Of a DNA stretch of 64,000 nucleotides, positions 40,823 to 48,855 are shown piece after piece. Location: contig NZ_BAYD01000047.1 in the NCBI RefSeq assembly GCF_000685075.1, positions 16,478 to 80,477 on the forward strand. Reading direction: 5' to 3'. The notes below the pieces were generated by a model that made no database searches, had not been told where the DNA came from, and saw only the letters and a list, made by a program, of their open reading frames with translations. This DNA comes from Paraburkholderia oxyphila NBRC 105797. Lineage in GTDB: Bacteria; Pseudomonadota; Gammaproteobacteria; Burkholderiales; Burkholderiaceae. Every line of letters begins with the position of its first letter. The first letter of the stretch is position 1. The position numbers and the translations under genes were made by a program.

Positions 40823-40850
40823 TTGACCGTCTTGCAACTTCCACTATACT
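40823..40850 (+). promoter_or_regulatory. nrdA sigma-70 promoter
   Basis: TTGACC (40823-40828), 16-bp spacer, TATACT (40845-40850). The -10 lies inside the first NrdR-type box. Confidence 0.8.
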
Positions 40851-40856
40851 TCGTAC
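40841..40856. promoter_or_regulatory. NrdR-type box 1 (degenerate)
   Basis: CCACTATACTTCGTAC matches the known NrdR consensus ACAC-AT-rich-GTGT at about 10 of 16 positions, including CACTATA. It overlaps the -10 and lies 31 bp centre-to-centre from box 2, about three helical turns. Confidence 0.6.
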
Positions 40857-40871
40857 CCGAAGCACGGCCTT

Positions 40872-40887
40872 ACACCATATGTTGTGT
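40872..40887. promoter_or_regulatory. NrdR-type box 2
   Basis: ACACCATATGTTGTGT is a near-palindrome with perfect ACAC/GTGT ends, close to the NrdR consensus. NrdR is the ATP/dATP-sensing repressor of ribonucleotide reductase genes. Confidence 0.8.
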
Positions 40888-41075
40888 TGTTCAGCGGCGC
40901 CCCGCTCTGACGAGCATGGCGCCGCACGCATTAGTGGCACAGGAAAATTGTGCGGTGCAGCTGGCCGAGAAACCGGCGCACCGGCTGTAATCGAGAAAAA
41001 AGGTACAGCCAATGATCGCGGCATCCACGATGAAGACCGAAGCGTCCCGTGACTCATCTGCCTTGCCGCATCCGG

Positions 41076-41097
41076 CAGCCTCGCCAGGCTGGCTTTT
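41076..41097 (+). terminator. Terminator-like hairpin in the nrdA leader
   Basis: CAGCCT-CGCC-AGGCTG is a perfect 6-bp stem with a tetraloop, followed by GCTTTTCTT, about 95 nt before the nrdA ATG. It may attenuate transcription, or only be leader structure. Confidence 0.45.
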
Positions 41098-41191
41098 CTT
41101 CTCCGCCGAATCGACCGCGCACACGGGGGCGCGGCGTCCGTATTAACTCGCGAAAACCCTTCGCTCATTTCCAGGACCAGGAGCTTTGCAC

Positions 41192-44176
41192 ATGCAAACG
41201 ACCGATAACGTCTCGACCCAGTACGAAGGCGCGCCTGCCGCGCGCACGCTGGGTGGCCAGCCGCAGGACGGCCAGGCCGGCGCGACGCAGTTCGCCGACC
41301 ACAAGGTGATCCGCCGTAACGGCAGCGTTGTGGGCTTCGAGCCGTCGAAGATCGCCCTCGCGATGACCAAGGCATTCCTGGCCGTCAATGGCGGGCAGGG
41401 TGCGGCGTCGGCGCGCGTTCGCGAGCTCGTCGAGCAGCTCACGCAGAACGTCGTGCGCGCACTCGTGCGCAGCCGTCCGAACGGCGGCACGTTCCACATC
41501 GAAGACATCCAGGATCAGGTCGAGCTCGCGCTGATGCGCGGCGGCGAGCACAACGTCGCGCGCGCCTACGTGCTGTATCGCGAGAAGCGCAACCAGGAGC
41601 GCGCACACGCGCCGGAAACGGCAGCAGCAGCGTCCGGCATCAACGTCACGGACAACGGCGTGACGCGTCCGCTCGACATGCACGCACTGCGCGCGCTGAT
41701 CGTGTCGGCCTGCGATGGTCTCGGCGATGCGGTGAACGCAGATCCGATCGTCGCGGAAACGGTGAAGAACCTCTACGACGGCGTGCCGATGTCGCAAGTC
41801 TATGACTCGGCGATTCTCGCAGCGCGCACGATGATCGAAAAGGACCCGGCATACAGCCAGGTCACGTCGCGCATCCTGCTGCACACGATCCGTCGCGAAA
41901 TTCTCGAAGAGGAAGTGACGCAAGCCGACATGGGCTGGCGCTATGCGGAGTACTTCCCGCAGTTCATCAAGCGCGGCGTCGAAGCGGGCCTGCTCGACGA
42001 CAAGCTCCAGCAGTTCGACCTGAAGCGTCTCGGTAACGCGCTCGACGCGGGCCGCGACCTGCAGTTCGGCTACCTCGGCCTGCAGACGCTCTACGACCGC
42101 TACTTCCTGCACGTGCACGGCACGCGCATCGAGATGCCGCAGGCATTCTTCATGCGTGTCGCGATGGGCCTCTCGCTCAACGAGATCGACCGCGAAGCGC
42201 GCGCGATCGAGTTCTACAACGTGCTCTCGTCGTTCGACTTCATGTCGTCCACGCCCACGCTGTTCAACTCGGGCACGCACCGCTCGCAGCTCTCGTCGTG
42301 CTACCTCACGACCGTTGCCGACGACCTCGACGGTATCTACGAAGCACTCAAGGACAACGCGCTGCTCTCGAAGTTTGCTGGCGGCCTTGGCAACGACTGG
42401 ACGCGCGTGCGCGCGCTCGGCTCGCACATCAAGGGCACCAACGGCAAGTCGCAAGGCGTCGTGCCGTTCCTGAAGGTCGTGAACGACACGGCTGTCGCCG
42501 TGAACCAGGGCGGCAAGCGCAAGGGCGCGGTGTGCGCGTACCTGGAGTCGTGGCACCTCGACATCGAAGAATTCCTCGAACTGCGCAAGAACACCGGCGA
42601 CGACCGCCGCCGCACCCACGACATGAACACGGCGAACTGGATTCCCGACCTGTTCATGAAGCGCGTGATGGAAGGCGGTGACTGGACGCTGTTCTCGCCG
42701 TCGACCTGCCCGGATCTGCACGACAAGTTCGGCGCCGAGTTCGAGCAGGCTTACACGGCTTACGAAGAGAAGGTCGCGCGCGGCGAGATCAAGCTGTTCA
42801 AGAAGATCCCGGCGGCGCAGATGTGGCGCAAGATGCTCGGCATGCTGTTCGAAACCGGCCATCCGTGGATCACGTTCAAGGACCCTTGCAACATTCGTTC
42901 GCCGCAGCAGCACGTGGGCGTCGTCCACTCGTCGAACCTGTGCACGGAAATCACGCTGAACACCAGCGATACCGAAATCGCCGTGTGTAACCTGGGCTCG
43001 GTGAACCTCGTCGCGCACATGGTCGAACAGGCCGATGGCACGTACGCACTCGACCACGACAAGCTCAAGCGCACCATCAGCGTGGCGATGCGCATGCTCG
43101 ACAACGTGATCGACATCAACTACTACGCGGTGTCGAAGGCGCGCAACTCGAACCTGAAGCATCGCCCGGTCGGCATGGGCATCATGGGCTTCCAGGACTG
43201 CCTGCACGTGCTGCGCACGCCGTTTGCTTCGCAAGAGGCGGTGGAGTTCGCCGACCGTTCGATGGAAGCCGTTTGCTACTACGCGTACTGGGCGTCGACC
43301 GAGCTGGCAGCCGAGCGCGGCCGCTACTCGACCTACCGCGGCTCGCTGTGGGATCGCGGCATCCTCCCGCAGGACACGCTCAAGCTGCTCGCCGAGCAAC
43401 GCGGCGGCTATGTGGAAGTCGACTCGAGCGAGTCGATGGACTGGACCTCGCTGCGCGAGCGCATCGCCACGCACGGCATGCGCAACTCGAACTGCATCGC
43501 GATCGCGCCCACGGCCACCATCTCGAACATCATCGGCGTCTCGCCGTGTATCGAGCCGACGTTCCAGAACCTCTATGTGAAGTCGAACCTCTCGGGCGAA
43601 TTCACGGTGGTGAACGACTACCTCGTGCGCGACCTGAAGGCGCGCGGCCTGTGGGACGAAGTCATGGTCGCCGACCTCAAGTACTTCGACGGCATGCTCT
43701 CGCGCATCGACCGCATCCCGGCCGACCTGCGCGCGGTGTACGCGACGGCGTTCGAAGTGGACCCGACGTGGCTCGTCGAAGCGGCTTCGCGTCGCCAGAA
43801 GTGGATCGACCAGGCGCAATCGCTGAACATCTTCATGGCAGGTGCATCGGGCAAGAAGCTCGATGAGATCTACAAGCTCGCCTGGATCCGCGGCCTGAAG
43901 ACCACCTACTACCTGCGCACGATGGCGGCCACGCACGTCGAGAAGTCGACGGTCGCGCACGGCGCGCTCAACGCAGTGCCGACGGGTGGTAACGGTGGCG
44001 GTGCGGGCAACGCAGGCGGCGCTGGCTTCGGCGTGGCGGGTGGTGCCGGCAACGGCGCGGGCTCGAGCGTGATGCAGGCAGCGCCGGCGGTGGAAGCCGC
44101 ACCCGAAGCGGACGGTCCGGTGTGCATGATGCGTCCGGGCGACCCCGGCTTCGAAGAGTGTGAAGCCTGCCAGTAA
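41192..44176 (+). CDS. nrdA: NrdA, class Ia ribonucleotide reductase alpha subunit (long form)
   Basis: Reduces ribonucleoside diphosphates using a radical from NrdB. At 994 residues it is far longer than E. coli NrdA (761). An ATP-cone (from VIRRNGSVVGFEPSKI, about residues 34-130) is followed by a second, degenerate cone-like segment (about 150-240), as in the long NrdA of Pseudomonas. The barrel contains NLCTEI, NCIAIAPTATISN and MNTANWIPDLF. A Gly-rich linker (about 930-955) leads to the C-terminal cysteine pair ECEACQ. The ATG follows AGGAG. Confidence 0.97.
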   Translation: MQTTDNVSTQYEGAPAARTLGGQPQDGQAGATQFADHKVIRRNGSVVGFEPSKIALAMTKAFLAVNGGQGAASARVRELVEQLTQNVVRALVRSRPNGGTFHIEDIQDQVELALMRGGEHNVARAYVLYREKRNQERAHAPETAAAASGINVTDNGVTRPLDMHALRALIVSACDGLGDAVNADPIVAETVKNLYDGVPMSQVYDSAILAARTMIEKDPAYSQVTSRILLHTIRREILEEEVTQADMGWRYAEYFPQFIKRGVEAGLLDDKLQQFDLKRLGNALDAGRDLQFGYLGLQTLYDRYFLHVHGTRIEMPQAFFMRVAMGLSLNEIDREARAIEFYNVLSSFDFMSSTPTLFNSGTHRSQLSSCYLTTVADDLDGIYEALKDNALLSKFAGGLGNDWTRVRALGSHIKGTNGKSQGVVPFLKVVNDTAVAVNQGGKRKGAVCAYLESWHLDIEEFLELRKNTGDDRRRTHDMNTANWIPDLFMKRVMEGGDWTLFSPSTCPDLHDKFGAEFEQAYTAYEEKVARGEIKLFKKIPAAQMWRKMLGMLFETGHPWITFKDPCNIRSPQQHVGVVHSSNLCTEITLNTSDTEIAVCNLGSVNLVAHMVEQADGTYALDHDKLKRTISVAMRMLDNVIDINYYAVSKARNSNLKHRPVGMGIMGFQDCLHVLRTPFASQEAVEFADRSMEAVCYYAYWASTELAAERGRYSTYRGSLWDRGILPQDTLKLLAEQRGGYVEVDSSESMDWTSLRERIATHGMRNSNCIAIAPTATISNIIGVSPCIEPTFQNLYVKSNLSGEFTVVNDYLVRDLKARGLWDEVMVADLKYFDGMLSRIDRIPADLRAVYATAFEVDPTWLVEAASRRQKWIDQAQSLNIFMAGASGKKLDEIYKLAWIRGLKTTYYLRTMAATHVEKSTVAHGALNAVPTGGNGGGAGNAGGAGFGVAGGAGNGAGSSVMQAAPAVEAAPEADGPVCMMRPGDPGFEECEACQ

Positions 44177-44682
44177 AGCGGCAGCGCGCGATGCAACATC
44201 GCGCGTCGCATTTGCGTCCGACTGCAGGACCGCAAGCACCAGTAGTCAGTAGTAAACAGTAGGTAGTCGACGTAACGGGCGGCGCGCGCAATGCGCGTCG
44301 CCCGACTCCCCCGGCGGCGCGCGGCACGCGCGTTGCGACGCGCGAACGAGAAGCGAAAGCGGCGCGCAAAGACGGGATGCACGAAGCGCGTAACAGGAAG
44401 GAATCCCTGGAGTTTCACGCGCGAGCAAACGGCGCGCAGCGAACCCACCTTCACTCGCGCTCACGATGTCGCGAAGACCAACGAGCAGCCTCGCAAGTGC
44501 GATGTTCAAGCGACGATGACGCGATGCTCACGCACCGCTCACACGACGCAATCGACACAGAGCGACAACAAAGTGTTGTATCGAGGTCGCAAGGCGAATC
44601 GAAAACAGGAATTTTCGTGTGCGAACCCTTTTATCGCGCATGAAAAGATGGTACAAACCGATCTAAATTGATGGTGACATTT
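44177..44682. other. nrdA-nrdB spacer
   Basis: A 506-bp gap separates the two subunit genes. It holds a 9-bp stem CGCGCGATG / CATCGCGCG (44185-44193, 44197-44205) with no T-tract, a perfect palindrome ACAACA-AAG-TGTTGT (44565-44579), and no supportable gene. The 126-codon open frame at 44291 is Arg-rich and unlike a protein. Confidence 0.6.
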
Positions 44683-45906
44683 ATGCTCAACTGGGATGAC
44701 GAGAACACGGCCGTAACTCCGTCGAGCGGTGCGCAGCAAAACGCAATGCGCAACCTCGCGGGTGAAGCTGTCTCTGTTCCGCAAACGCAGTTCGGTCTGC
44801 GTTCGGCTCCTCAGTCTTCTTCGGCGACCAACATCTTCTCCGCCGACTTCGCAGTCGCACCGCCGCCGCAGGCGCCGGTCTCGACCGAAGCCCGCGTGAA
44901 TGTCGCCGACAAGCGCATCATCAACGGCCAGACCGACGTGAACCAGTTGGTCCCGTTCAAGTACAAGTGGGCTTGGGAGAAGTACCTGTCCGGCTGCGCG
45001 AACCACTGGATGCCGCAGGAAATCAACATGTCGCGCGACATCGCCCTGTGGAAGGACCCGAACGGTCTGACCGAGGACGAGCGCCGCATCGTCAAGCGCA
45101 ACCTCGGCTTCTTCGTCACCGCCGACTCCCTCGCCGCCAACAATATCGTGCTCGGCACCTACCGGCACATCACGGCGCCCGAATGCCGCCAGTTCCTGCT
45201 GCGCCAGGCGTTCGAAGAGGCGATCCACACGCACGCGTACCAGTACATCGTCGAGTCGCTGGGTCTGGACGAAGGCGAGATCTTCAATGCGTACCACGAG
45301 GTCAAGTCGATCCGCGACAAGGACGAGTTCCTGATCCCGTTCATCCACGTGCTCACGGACCCGGCGTTCAAGACCGGCACGCTCGAAGCGGACCAGGCCC
45401 TGCTCAAGTCGCTCATCGTGTTCGCCTGCATCATGGAAGGCCTGTTCTTCTATGTGGGCTTCACGCAGATCCTCGCGCTCGGCCGCCAGAACAAGATGAC
45501 CGGTGCTGCGGAGCAGTATCAGTACATCCTGCGCGACGAGTCGATGCACTGCAACTTCGGCATCGACCTGATCAACCAGATCAAGCTCGAGAACCCGCAG
45601 CTGTGGACCCCGGCGTTCCGCGCGGAGATTACCGAGCTGTTCAAGCATGCGGTCGATCTCGAATACCGCTATGCTGAAGACACCATGCCACGCGGCGTGC
45701 TGGGTCTGAACGCGTCGATGTTCAAGAGCTATCTGCGCTTCATCTGCAACCGTCGTTGCCAGCAGATCGGTCTCGATACGCTGTTCCCGAACGAAGAGAA
45801 CCCGTTCCCGTGGATGAGCGAGATGATCGACTTGAAGAAGGAACGCAACTTCTTCGAGACGCGCGTGATCGAATATCAGACGGGCGGTGCGCTGTCCTGG
45901 GAATAA
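44683..45906 (+). CDS. nrdB: NrdB, class Ia ribonucleotide reductase beta subunit
   Basis: The diiron-tyrosyl radical subunit partnering NrdA. It contains EEAIHTHAYQYIVESLGLDE and RDESMHCNFGIDLINQ, carrying iron ligands, and NPFPWMSEMIDLKKERNFFE towards the C-terminal alpha-binding tail. About 70 variable residues precede the ferritin-like core, giving 407. The start at MLNWDDEN fits relatives; an ATG four codons upstream (44671) is possible, and the ribosome-binding site is weak for both. Confidence 0.96.
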   Translation: MLNWDDENTAVTPSSGAQQNAMRNLAGEAVSVPQTQFGLRSAPQSSSATNIFSADFAVAPPPQAPVSTEARVNVADKRIINGQTDVNQLVPFKYKWAWEKYLSGCANHWMPQEINMSRDIALWKDPNGLTEDERRIVKRNLGFFVTADSLAANNIVLGTYRHITAPECRQFLLRQAFEEAIHTHAYQYIVESLGLDEGEIFNAYHEVKSIRDKDEFLIPFIHVLTDPAFKTGTLEADQALLKSLIVFACIMEGLFFYVGFTQILALGRQNKMTGAAEQYQYILRDESMHCNFGIDLINQIKLENPQLWTPAFRAEITELFKHAVDLEYRYAEDTMPRGVLGLNASMFKSYLRFICNRRCQQIGLDTLFPNEENPFPWMSEMIDLKKERNFFETRVIEYQTGGALSWE

Positions 45907-46347
45907 CCCGGGCGCACTGCGGTACCAGGTCTTTTGGGGTTGCCGTGAGGCGCCATGCGGGCGCCTCGACCGGCATGATGATTAGGAGCAGGAACGCCTG
46001 ATGCAAAGCGTGCCCGGAGCCAGGCTGGCTCATCTACGTGCAAGGCACTTTGCGAACCCTTCAGTGGGATGGGCAAACTTCCCCCCGGAAAAGGGCGTGG
46101 GTCGTGTGACCTGCGCTTTCAACGAACATTGGCCGGTGTCGGTATCCGACGCCGGATCGATCTGGCGCGCGGTGCCTCGTGGCACGGCGCGCCTTACCGC
46201 ATTCATTAGCGTAAGCGCGCGGGATCAGCGTACGCCGATGAATAGCCCGCTTCGTAGTGTGCGCCGTGAGAAGCGTTCGCGGGAAGCGGGTTTTGACGAA
46301 GGGTGTAGTTTGAACTGACTCTCATCTGAACCTGAAGGAGAAGAAAA
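45907..46347. other. nrdB-histone-like gene intergenic region
   Basis: A 441-bp stretch. Soon after nrdB is a perfect 8-bp stem GAGGCGCC / GGCGCCTC (45947-45967) without a T-run. An open frame from an ATG at 46001 (105 codons) has a CAGGAA before it but no recognisable sequence, so I do not call it. I see no clear promoter for the histone-like gene. Confidence 0.5.
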
Positions 46348-46935
46348 ATGGCTACTGCCAAGAAGAAACCGGCGGCTAAGAAAGCCGCAGTGAAGAAGGT
46401 TGCAGCGAAGAAGGCCGCTCCGGCGAAGAAGGCCGCAGCGAAGAAGGTCGCGGTGAAGAAGGTTGCAGCGAAGAAAGTCGCCGTGAAGAAGGTTGCTGCG
46501 AAGAAGGCAGCACCGGCGAAGAAGGCCGCAGCGAAGAAGGTTGCAGCGAAGAAAGTCGCCGTGAAGAAGGTTGCTGCGAAGAAGGCAGCACCGGCGAAGA
46601 AGGCCGCAGCGAAGAAGGTTGCAGCCAAGAAAGTCGCGGTGAAGAAGGTTGCCGCGAAGAAGGCAGCACCGGCGAAGAAGGCCGCTGCCAAGAAGGCGCC
46701 TGCGAAGAAGGCTGCTGCCAAGAAGGCCGCGCCTGCGAAGAAGGCTGCCGCCAAGAAGGCTGCGCCTGCGAAGAAGGCTGCCGCGAAGAAGGCTGCCAAG
46801 AAGGCACCTGCGAAGGCGGCCGCTGCCGCGCCTGCTGCCCCCGCTGCTGCACAACCGGCCGCGCCGGCAGCAACGGTGAAGACGGCGCTGAACCCGGCCG
46901 CAGCATGGCCGTTCCCGACCGGCAGCCGTCCGTAA
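46348..46935 (+). CDS. Histone H1-like Lys/Ala-rich DNA-binding protein
   Basis: A 195-residue, strongly basic protein made of KKxA-type repeats (AAKKVAVKKVAAKKAAPAKK and variants) to about residue 155, an Ala/Pro-rich linker, and a non-repetitive tail LNPAAAWPFPTGSRP. Such proteins (AlgP/HctB/BpH1-like) resemble the tail of eukaryotic H1 and bind DNA non-specifically. A strong GAAGGAG site precedes the ATG. The DNA carries 78-bp tandem repeats. The position after nrdB is common in Burkholderia relatives, and the role in the nucleoid is inferred. Confidence 0.9.
   Translation: MATAKKKPAAKKAAVKKVAAKKAAPAKKAAAKKVAVKKVAAKKVAVKKVAAKKAAPAKKAAAKKVAAKKVAVKKVAAKKAAPAKKAAAKKVAAKKVAVKKVAAKKAAPAKKAAAKKAPAKKAAAKKAAPAKKAAAKKAAPAKKAAAKKAAKKAPAKAAAAAPAAPAAAQPAAPAATVKTALNPAAAWPFPTGSRP
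46483..46638. repeat. Two 78-bp tandem repeats in the histone-like gene
   Basis: Units 46483-46560 and 46561-46638 differ at only 2 of 78 positions, and a partial third copy follows from 46639. Each encodes 26 residues beginning VKKVAAKKAAPAKK. Confidence 0.92.
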
Positions 46936-46945
46936 GCAGTACGAG

Positions 46946-47083
46946 CCGAAGCGCGCGAGAGTCAGTCAAAACGCGCGCTTCGGTGGCGGGGCCTGGCGAT
47001 GTCCCTGCGGGTGAGTCCGCAGGTGTGCTCGCAAGGCCCGCTCCCAGTCCCGTCGCCGGGTTTGTCCGCGACGGGATTTTTTT
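46946..47083 (+). terminator. Hairpin cluster ending in a strong intrinsic terminator
   Basis: The 317-bp gap after the histone-like gene holds no gene. It has a perfect 12-bp stem CCGAAGCGCGCG / CGCGCGCTTCGG (46946-46983), a smaller CCTGCGG / CCGCAGG stem near 47002-47022, and a perfect 9-bp stem TCCCGTCGC / GCGACGGGA (47048-47076) followed by seven T. The last is a clear terminator. Confidence 0.88.
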
Positions 47084-47150
47084 CGTCTGTACGCCTGATC
47101 CACCTGCCTCTCATGCGTGCGCCGCACAAGCCGCGTTGGGCGCGGGCGTG

Positions 47151-47185
47151 AAAAAAGGCGCATGCACAGGGGAGCACATGCGCCT
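47151..47185 (-). terminator. Intrinsic terminator of the glycine-zipper lipoprotein gene
   Basis: AGGCGCATG (47156-47164) and CATGCGCCT (47177-47185) pair perfectly. On the minus strand they are followed by six T. The terminator lies 68 bp past the stop codon. Confidence 0.88.
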
Positions 47186-47252
47186 GAGGTTCCGCAGGAG
47201 GGCGCAAGGCGCCGCTGCGGTACAGGGGAAACCGGGTTGTGGTTACAGGTGA

Positions 47253-47729
47253 CTAGTGCGTCACACGCGTGACGCCGCCGCTCGAGAGCAGGCGCACACG
47301 GTCGCCGGCCTGGAAGACCTCGCCAGTGGCCGATTGCGTGATCGCGCGGTAGTCGCCGTTGTCGAGGCGCACCGTGATCTCGAGGCCGTCGCGCATGGCC
47401 ACGCCGTTCTCGACCGCGTTGCCGGCCACGGCGCCCGCGATGCCGCCGATGATGCCGGTGATGATCGAGCCCGTGCCGCCGCCGATCTGGCTGCCCGCCA
47501 CGGCGCCGAGCGCGCCGCCGCCCACCGCGCCGAGCCCGCTCGGCTGGCCGTTGTTGGAGCTGATCTTCACCGCGCGCACGCTTTCGACGGTGGCCATGCG
47601 CACGGTGGCTTCACGTTGCGCCTGCGAGGCGGTGTAGACATCGGCGGAACTGCTGTTATACGCGCAGCCTGTCATGGCGAGCGAGCCCGCGATCATGACG
47701 GCGACCATCAGACGACTTGTTGTTTTCAT
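47253..47729 (-). CDS. Glycine-zipper outer-membrane lipoprotein (SlyB/Pcp-like)
   Basis: A 158-residue lipoprotein: signal peptide with lipobox (C22 in AMTGC), an N-terminal Ser-rich stretch, a glycine-zipper 2TM region (GAVGGGALGAVAGSQIGGG, then GIIGGIAGAVAGNA) at about residues 68-105, and a beta-rich C-terminal part (LEITVRLDNGDYRAITQ). SlyB/Pcp family proteins sit in the outer membrane and help envelope integrity. I chose the start at MKTTSRL; an in-frame ATG five codons upstream is less likely. Confidence 0.9.
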   Translation of the reverse strand: MKTTSRLMVAVMIAGSLAMTGCAYNSSSADVYTASQAQREATVRMATVESVRAVKISSNNGQPSGLGAVGGGALGAVAGSQIGGGTGSIITGIIGGIAGAVAGNAVENGVAMRDGLEITVRLDNGDYRAITQSATGEVFQAGDRVRLLSSGGVTRVTH

Positions 47730-47747
47730 TTCCCGTAACTCCAATGA

Positions 47748-47775
47748 GTGCCGCTATCCGCAAGGGTAGCGGCAC
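47748..47775. repeat. 12-bp stem with GCAA tetraloop between the PfkB kinase gene and the lipoprotein gene
   Basis: GTGCCGCTATCC pairs with GGGTAGCGGCAC (one G-T pair) around the loop GCAA. No T-run follows on either strand. It sits in the 52-bp gap between the two minus-strand genes, 18 bp before the lipoprotein ATG. Confidence 0.75.
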
Positions 47776-47781
47776 CCGGAT

Positions 47782-48723
47782 TCAGAGCGGCAACTCGTAA
47801 TCGAACGCCGTCTTGAATCGTTCTTTGATTTGCGCCTTCGTGGGCGCATAGTTTTGCGGGCCAAGATGCTCGATCTTCAGCGCGCCCATGAGGCTCGCGA
47901 GACGTCCTGTAGTGGCCCAGTCGAGGCCGTTCTCGATACCGTAGAGCAGGCCGCCGCGGAACGCGTCGCCACAACCCGTGGGATCGAGCACCTGCTCGGC
48001 CTGCACCGGCGGAATTTCTTCCATGCCGCCGTTGTGGTAGATCTGTGAGCCGTGCTCGCCGCGCGTGACGATCAGCGCGTCGACGTGGCTCGCGATCTCG
48101 TCGAGTGACCAGCCGGTGCGATGGCTGACCAAATTGGCTTCGTAGTCGTTGACCGCCACATAGGTCGCAAGTTCAATGGCGCGTCGAAGCGACGCACCGT
48201 CGAACAGCGGCAATCCTTGACCTGGATCGAAGACAAACGGGATGCCCGCCTTCGCGAATTGCTCCACGTGCTGGACCATGCCGTCGAAGCCGTCCGGGGC
48301 GACGATACCGAGCTTGATGCCGGGCGCTTCGTCGGCGCGGTTCAGGTGCGATTGCATCATCGCGCCCGGGTGGAAGGCCGTGATCTGGTTGTTCTCGAGG
48401 TCGGTCGTGATCATCGCCTGCGCGGACCACGTGTCGGGCAGCACGCGCACGTGCGCCTTCGAGAGTCCAAGCGTGTCGAGGCGCTCGAGGTAGGGCTGCG
48501 CATCGGCGGCGCCGACCGTCGCCATGATGCGCGCGTCGCCGCCGAGCAGATGCAGCGAGTAGGCGATATTGCCCGCGCAGCCGCCGAATTCGCGGCGCAT
48601 CGTCGGCACGAGGAAGCTCACGTTCAGGATGTGGACCTGCTCGGGCAGGATGTGCTCCCGAAAGCGGCCTTCGAAAGTCATGATGTTGTCGTAGGCGAGC
48701 GAGCCGCAGATCAGCGTAGCCAA
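47782..48723 (-). CDS. PfkB-family sugar/nucleoside kinase (adenosine kinase-like)
   Basis: A 313-residue ribokinase-fold protein. It starts ATLICGSLAYDNIMTFEG, has the GGCAGNIAYSLHLLGG substrate motif (PfkB signature 1), and has DPTGCGDAFRGGLLYG (signature 2) with the catalytic aspartate. Relatives in beta-proteobacteria are annotated carbohydrate or adenosine kinases; the substrate is not certain. The start codon is TTG with AGGAAT upstream. It is 37 bp from the glycine-zipper gene, counting from its stop to the stem. Confidence 0.9.
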   Translation of the reverse strand: MATLICGSLAYDNIMTFEGRFREHILPEQVHILNVSFLVPTMRREFGGCAGNIAYSLHLLGGDARIMATVGAADAQPYLERLDTLGLSKAHVRVLPDTWSAQAMITTDLENNQITAFHPGAMMQSHLNRADEAPGIKLGIVAPDGFDGMVQHVEQFAKAGIPFVFDPGQGLPLFDGASLRRAIELATYVAVNDYEANLVSHRTGWSLDEIASHVDALIVTRGEHGSQIYHNGGMEEIPPVQAEQVLDPTGCGDAFRGGLLYGIENGLDWATTGRLASLMGALKIEHLGPQNYAPTKAQIKERFKTAFDYELPL

Positions 48724-48855
48724 GGCGGGGATTCCTGTAATGCGTGTGGTGGAGAGGGCGGCGCGGCGCGGGTGCCGCAGCGGGTGCCGCAGTCAGGGCG
48801 ATTGAGCCGGCATGGCGCCGGGACTCAATCCAGCTCGCGCGCGCCGCGACAGAGA

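Larger units (their letters stand above)
40620..41191. other. nrdA control region and leader
   Basis: No gene is supported in this 572-bp stretch. It holds the promoter and NrdR-type boxes (40823-40887), then a leader of about 335 nt to the nrdA ATG, with a terminator-like hairpin at 41076-41097. Short open frames at 40792 and 41049 have no clear ribosome-binding site. Confidence 0.7.

Noticed and set aside
40888..41191. A cobalamin or other known riboswitch in the nrdA leader
   Set aside because: The conserved B12-box and other known riboswitch cores are not visible, and class Ia reductase does not need B12.
41165..44239. A 1024-codon minus-strand open frame opposite nrdA
   Set aside because: The same compositional artefact; nrdA has clear family motifs throughout.
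44565..44579. The palindrome ACAACA-AAG-TGTTGT as a third NrdR box
   Set aside because: The core lacks the AT-rich pattern of NrdR boxes and the arm spacing is different.
44291..44671. A 126-codon open frame between nrdA and nrdB
   Set aside because: Arg/Thr-rich low-complexity translation, no ribosome-binding site and no similarity that I recognise.
46001..46318. A 105-codon open frame between nrdB and the histone-like gene
   Set aside because: It has a possible CAGGAA site, but the sequence lacks domain character and the third-position bias of the neighbours.
46348..46935. A CRISPR-like array, because of the regular repeats
   Set aside because: The repeats are direct, contiguous and codon-phased, with no unique spacers, and encode a Lys/Ala protein.
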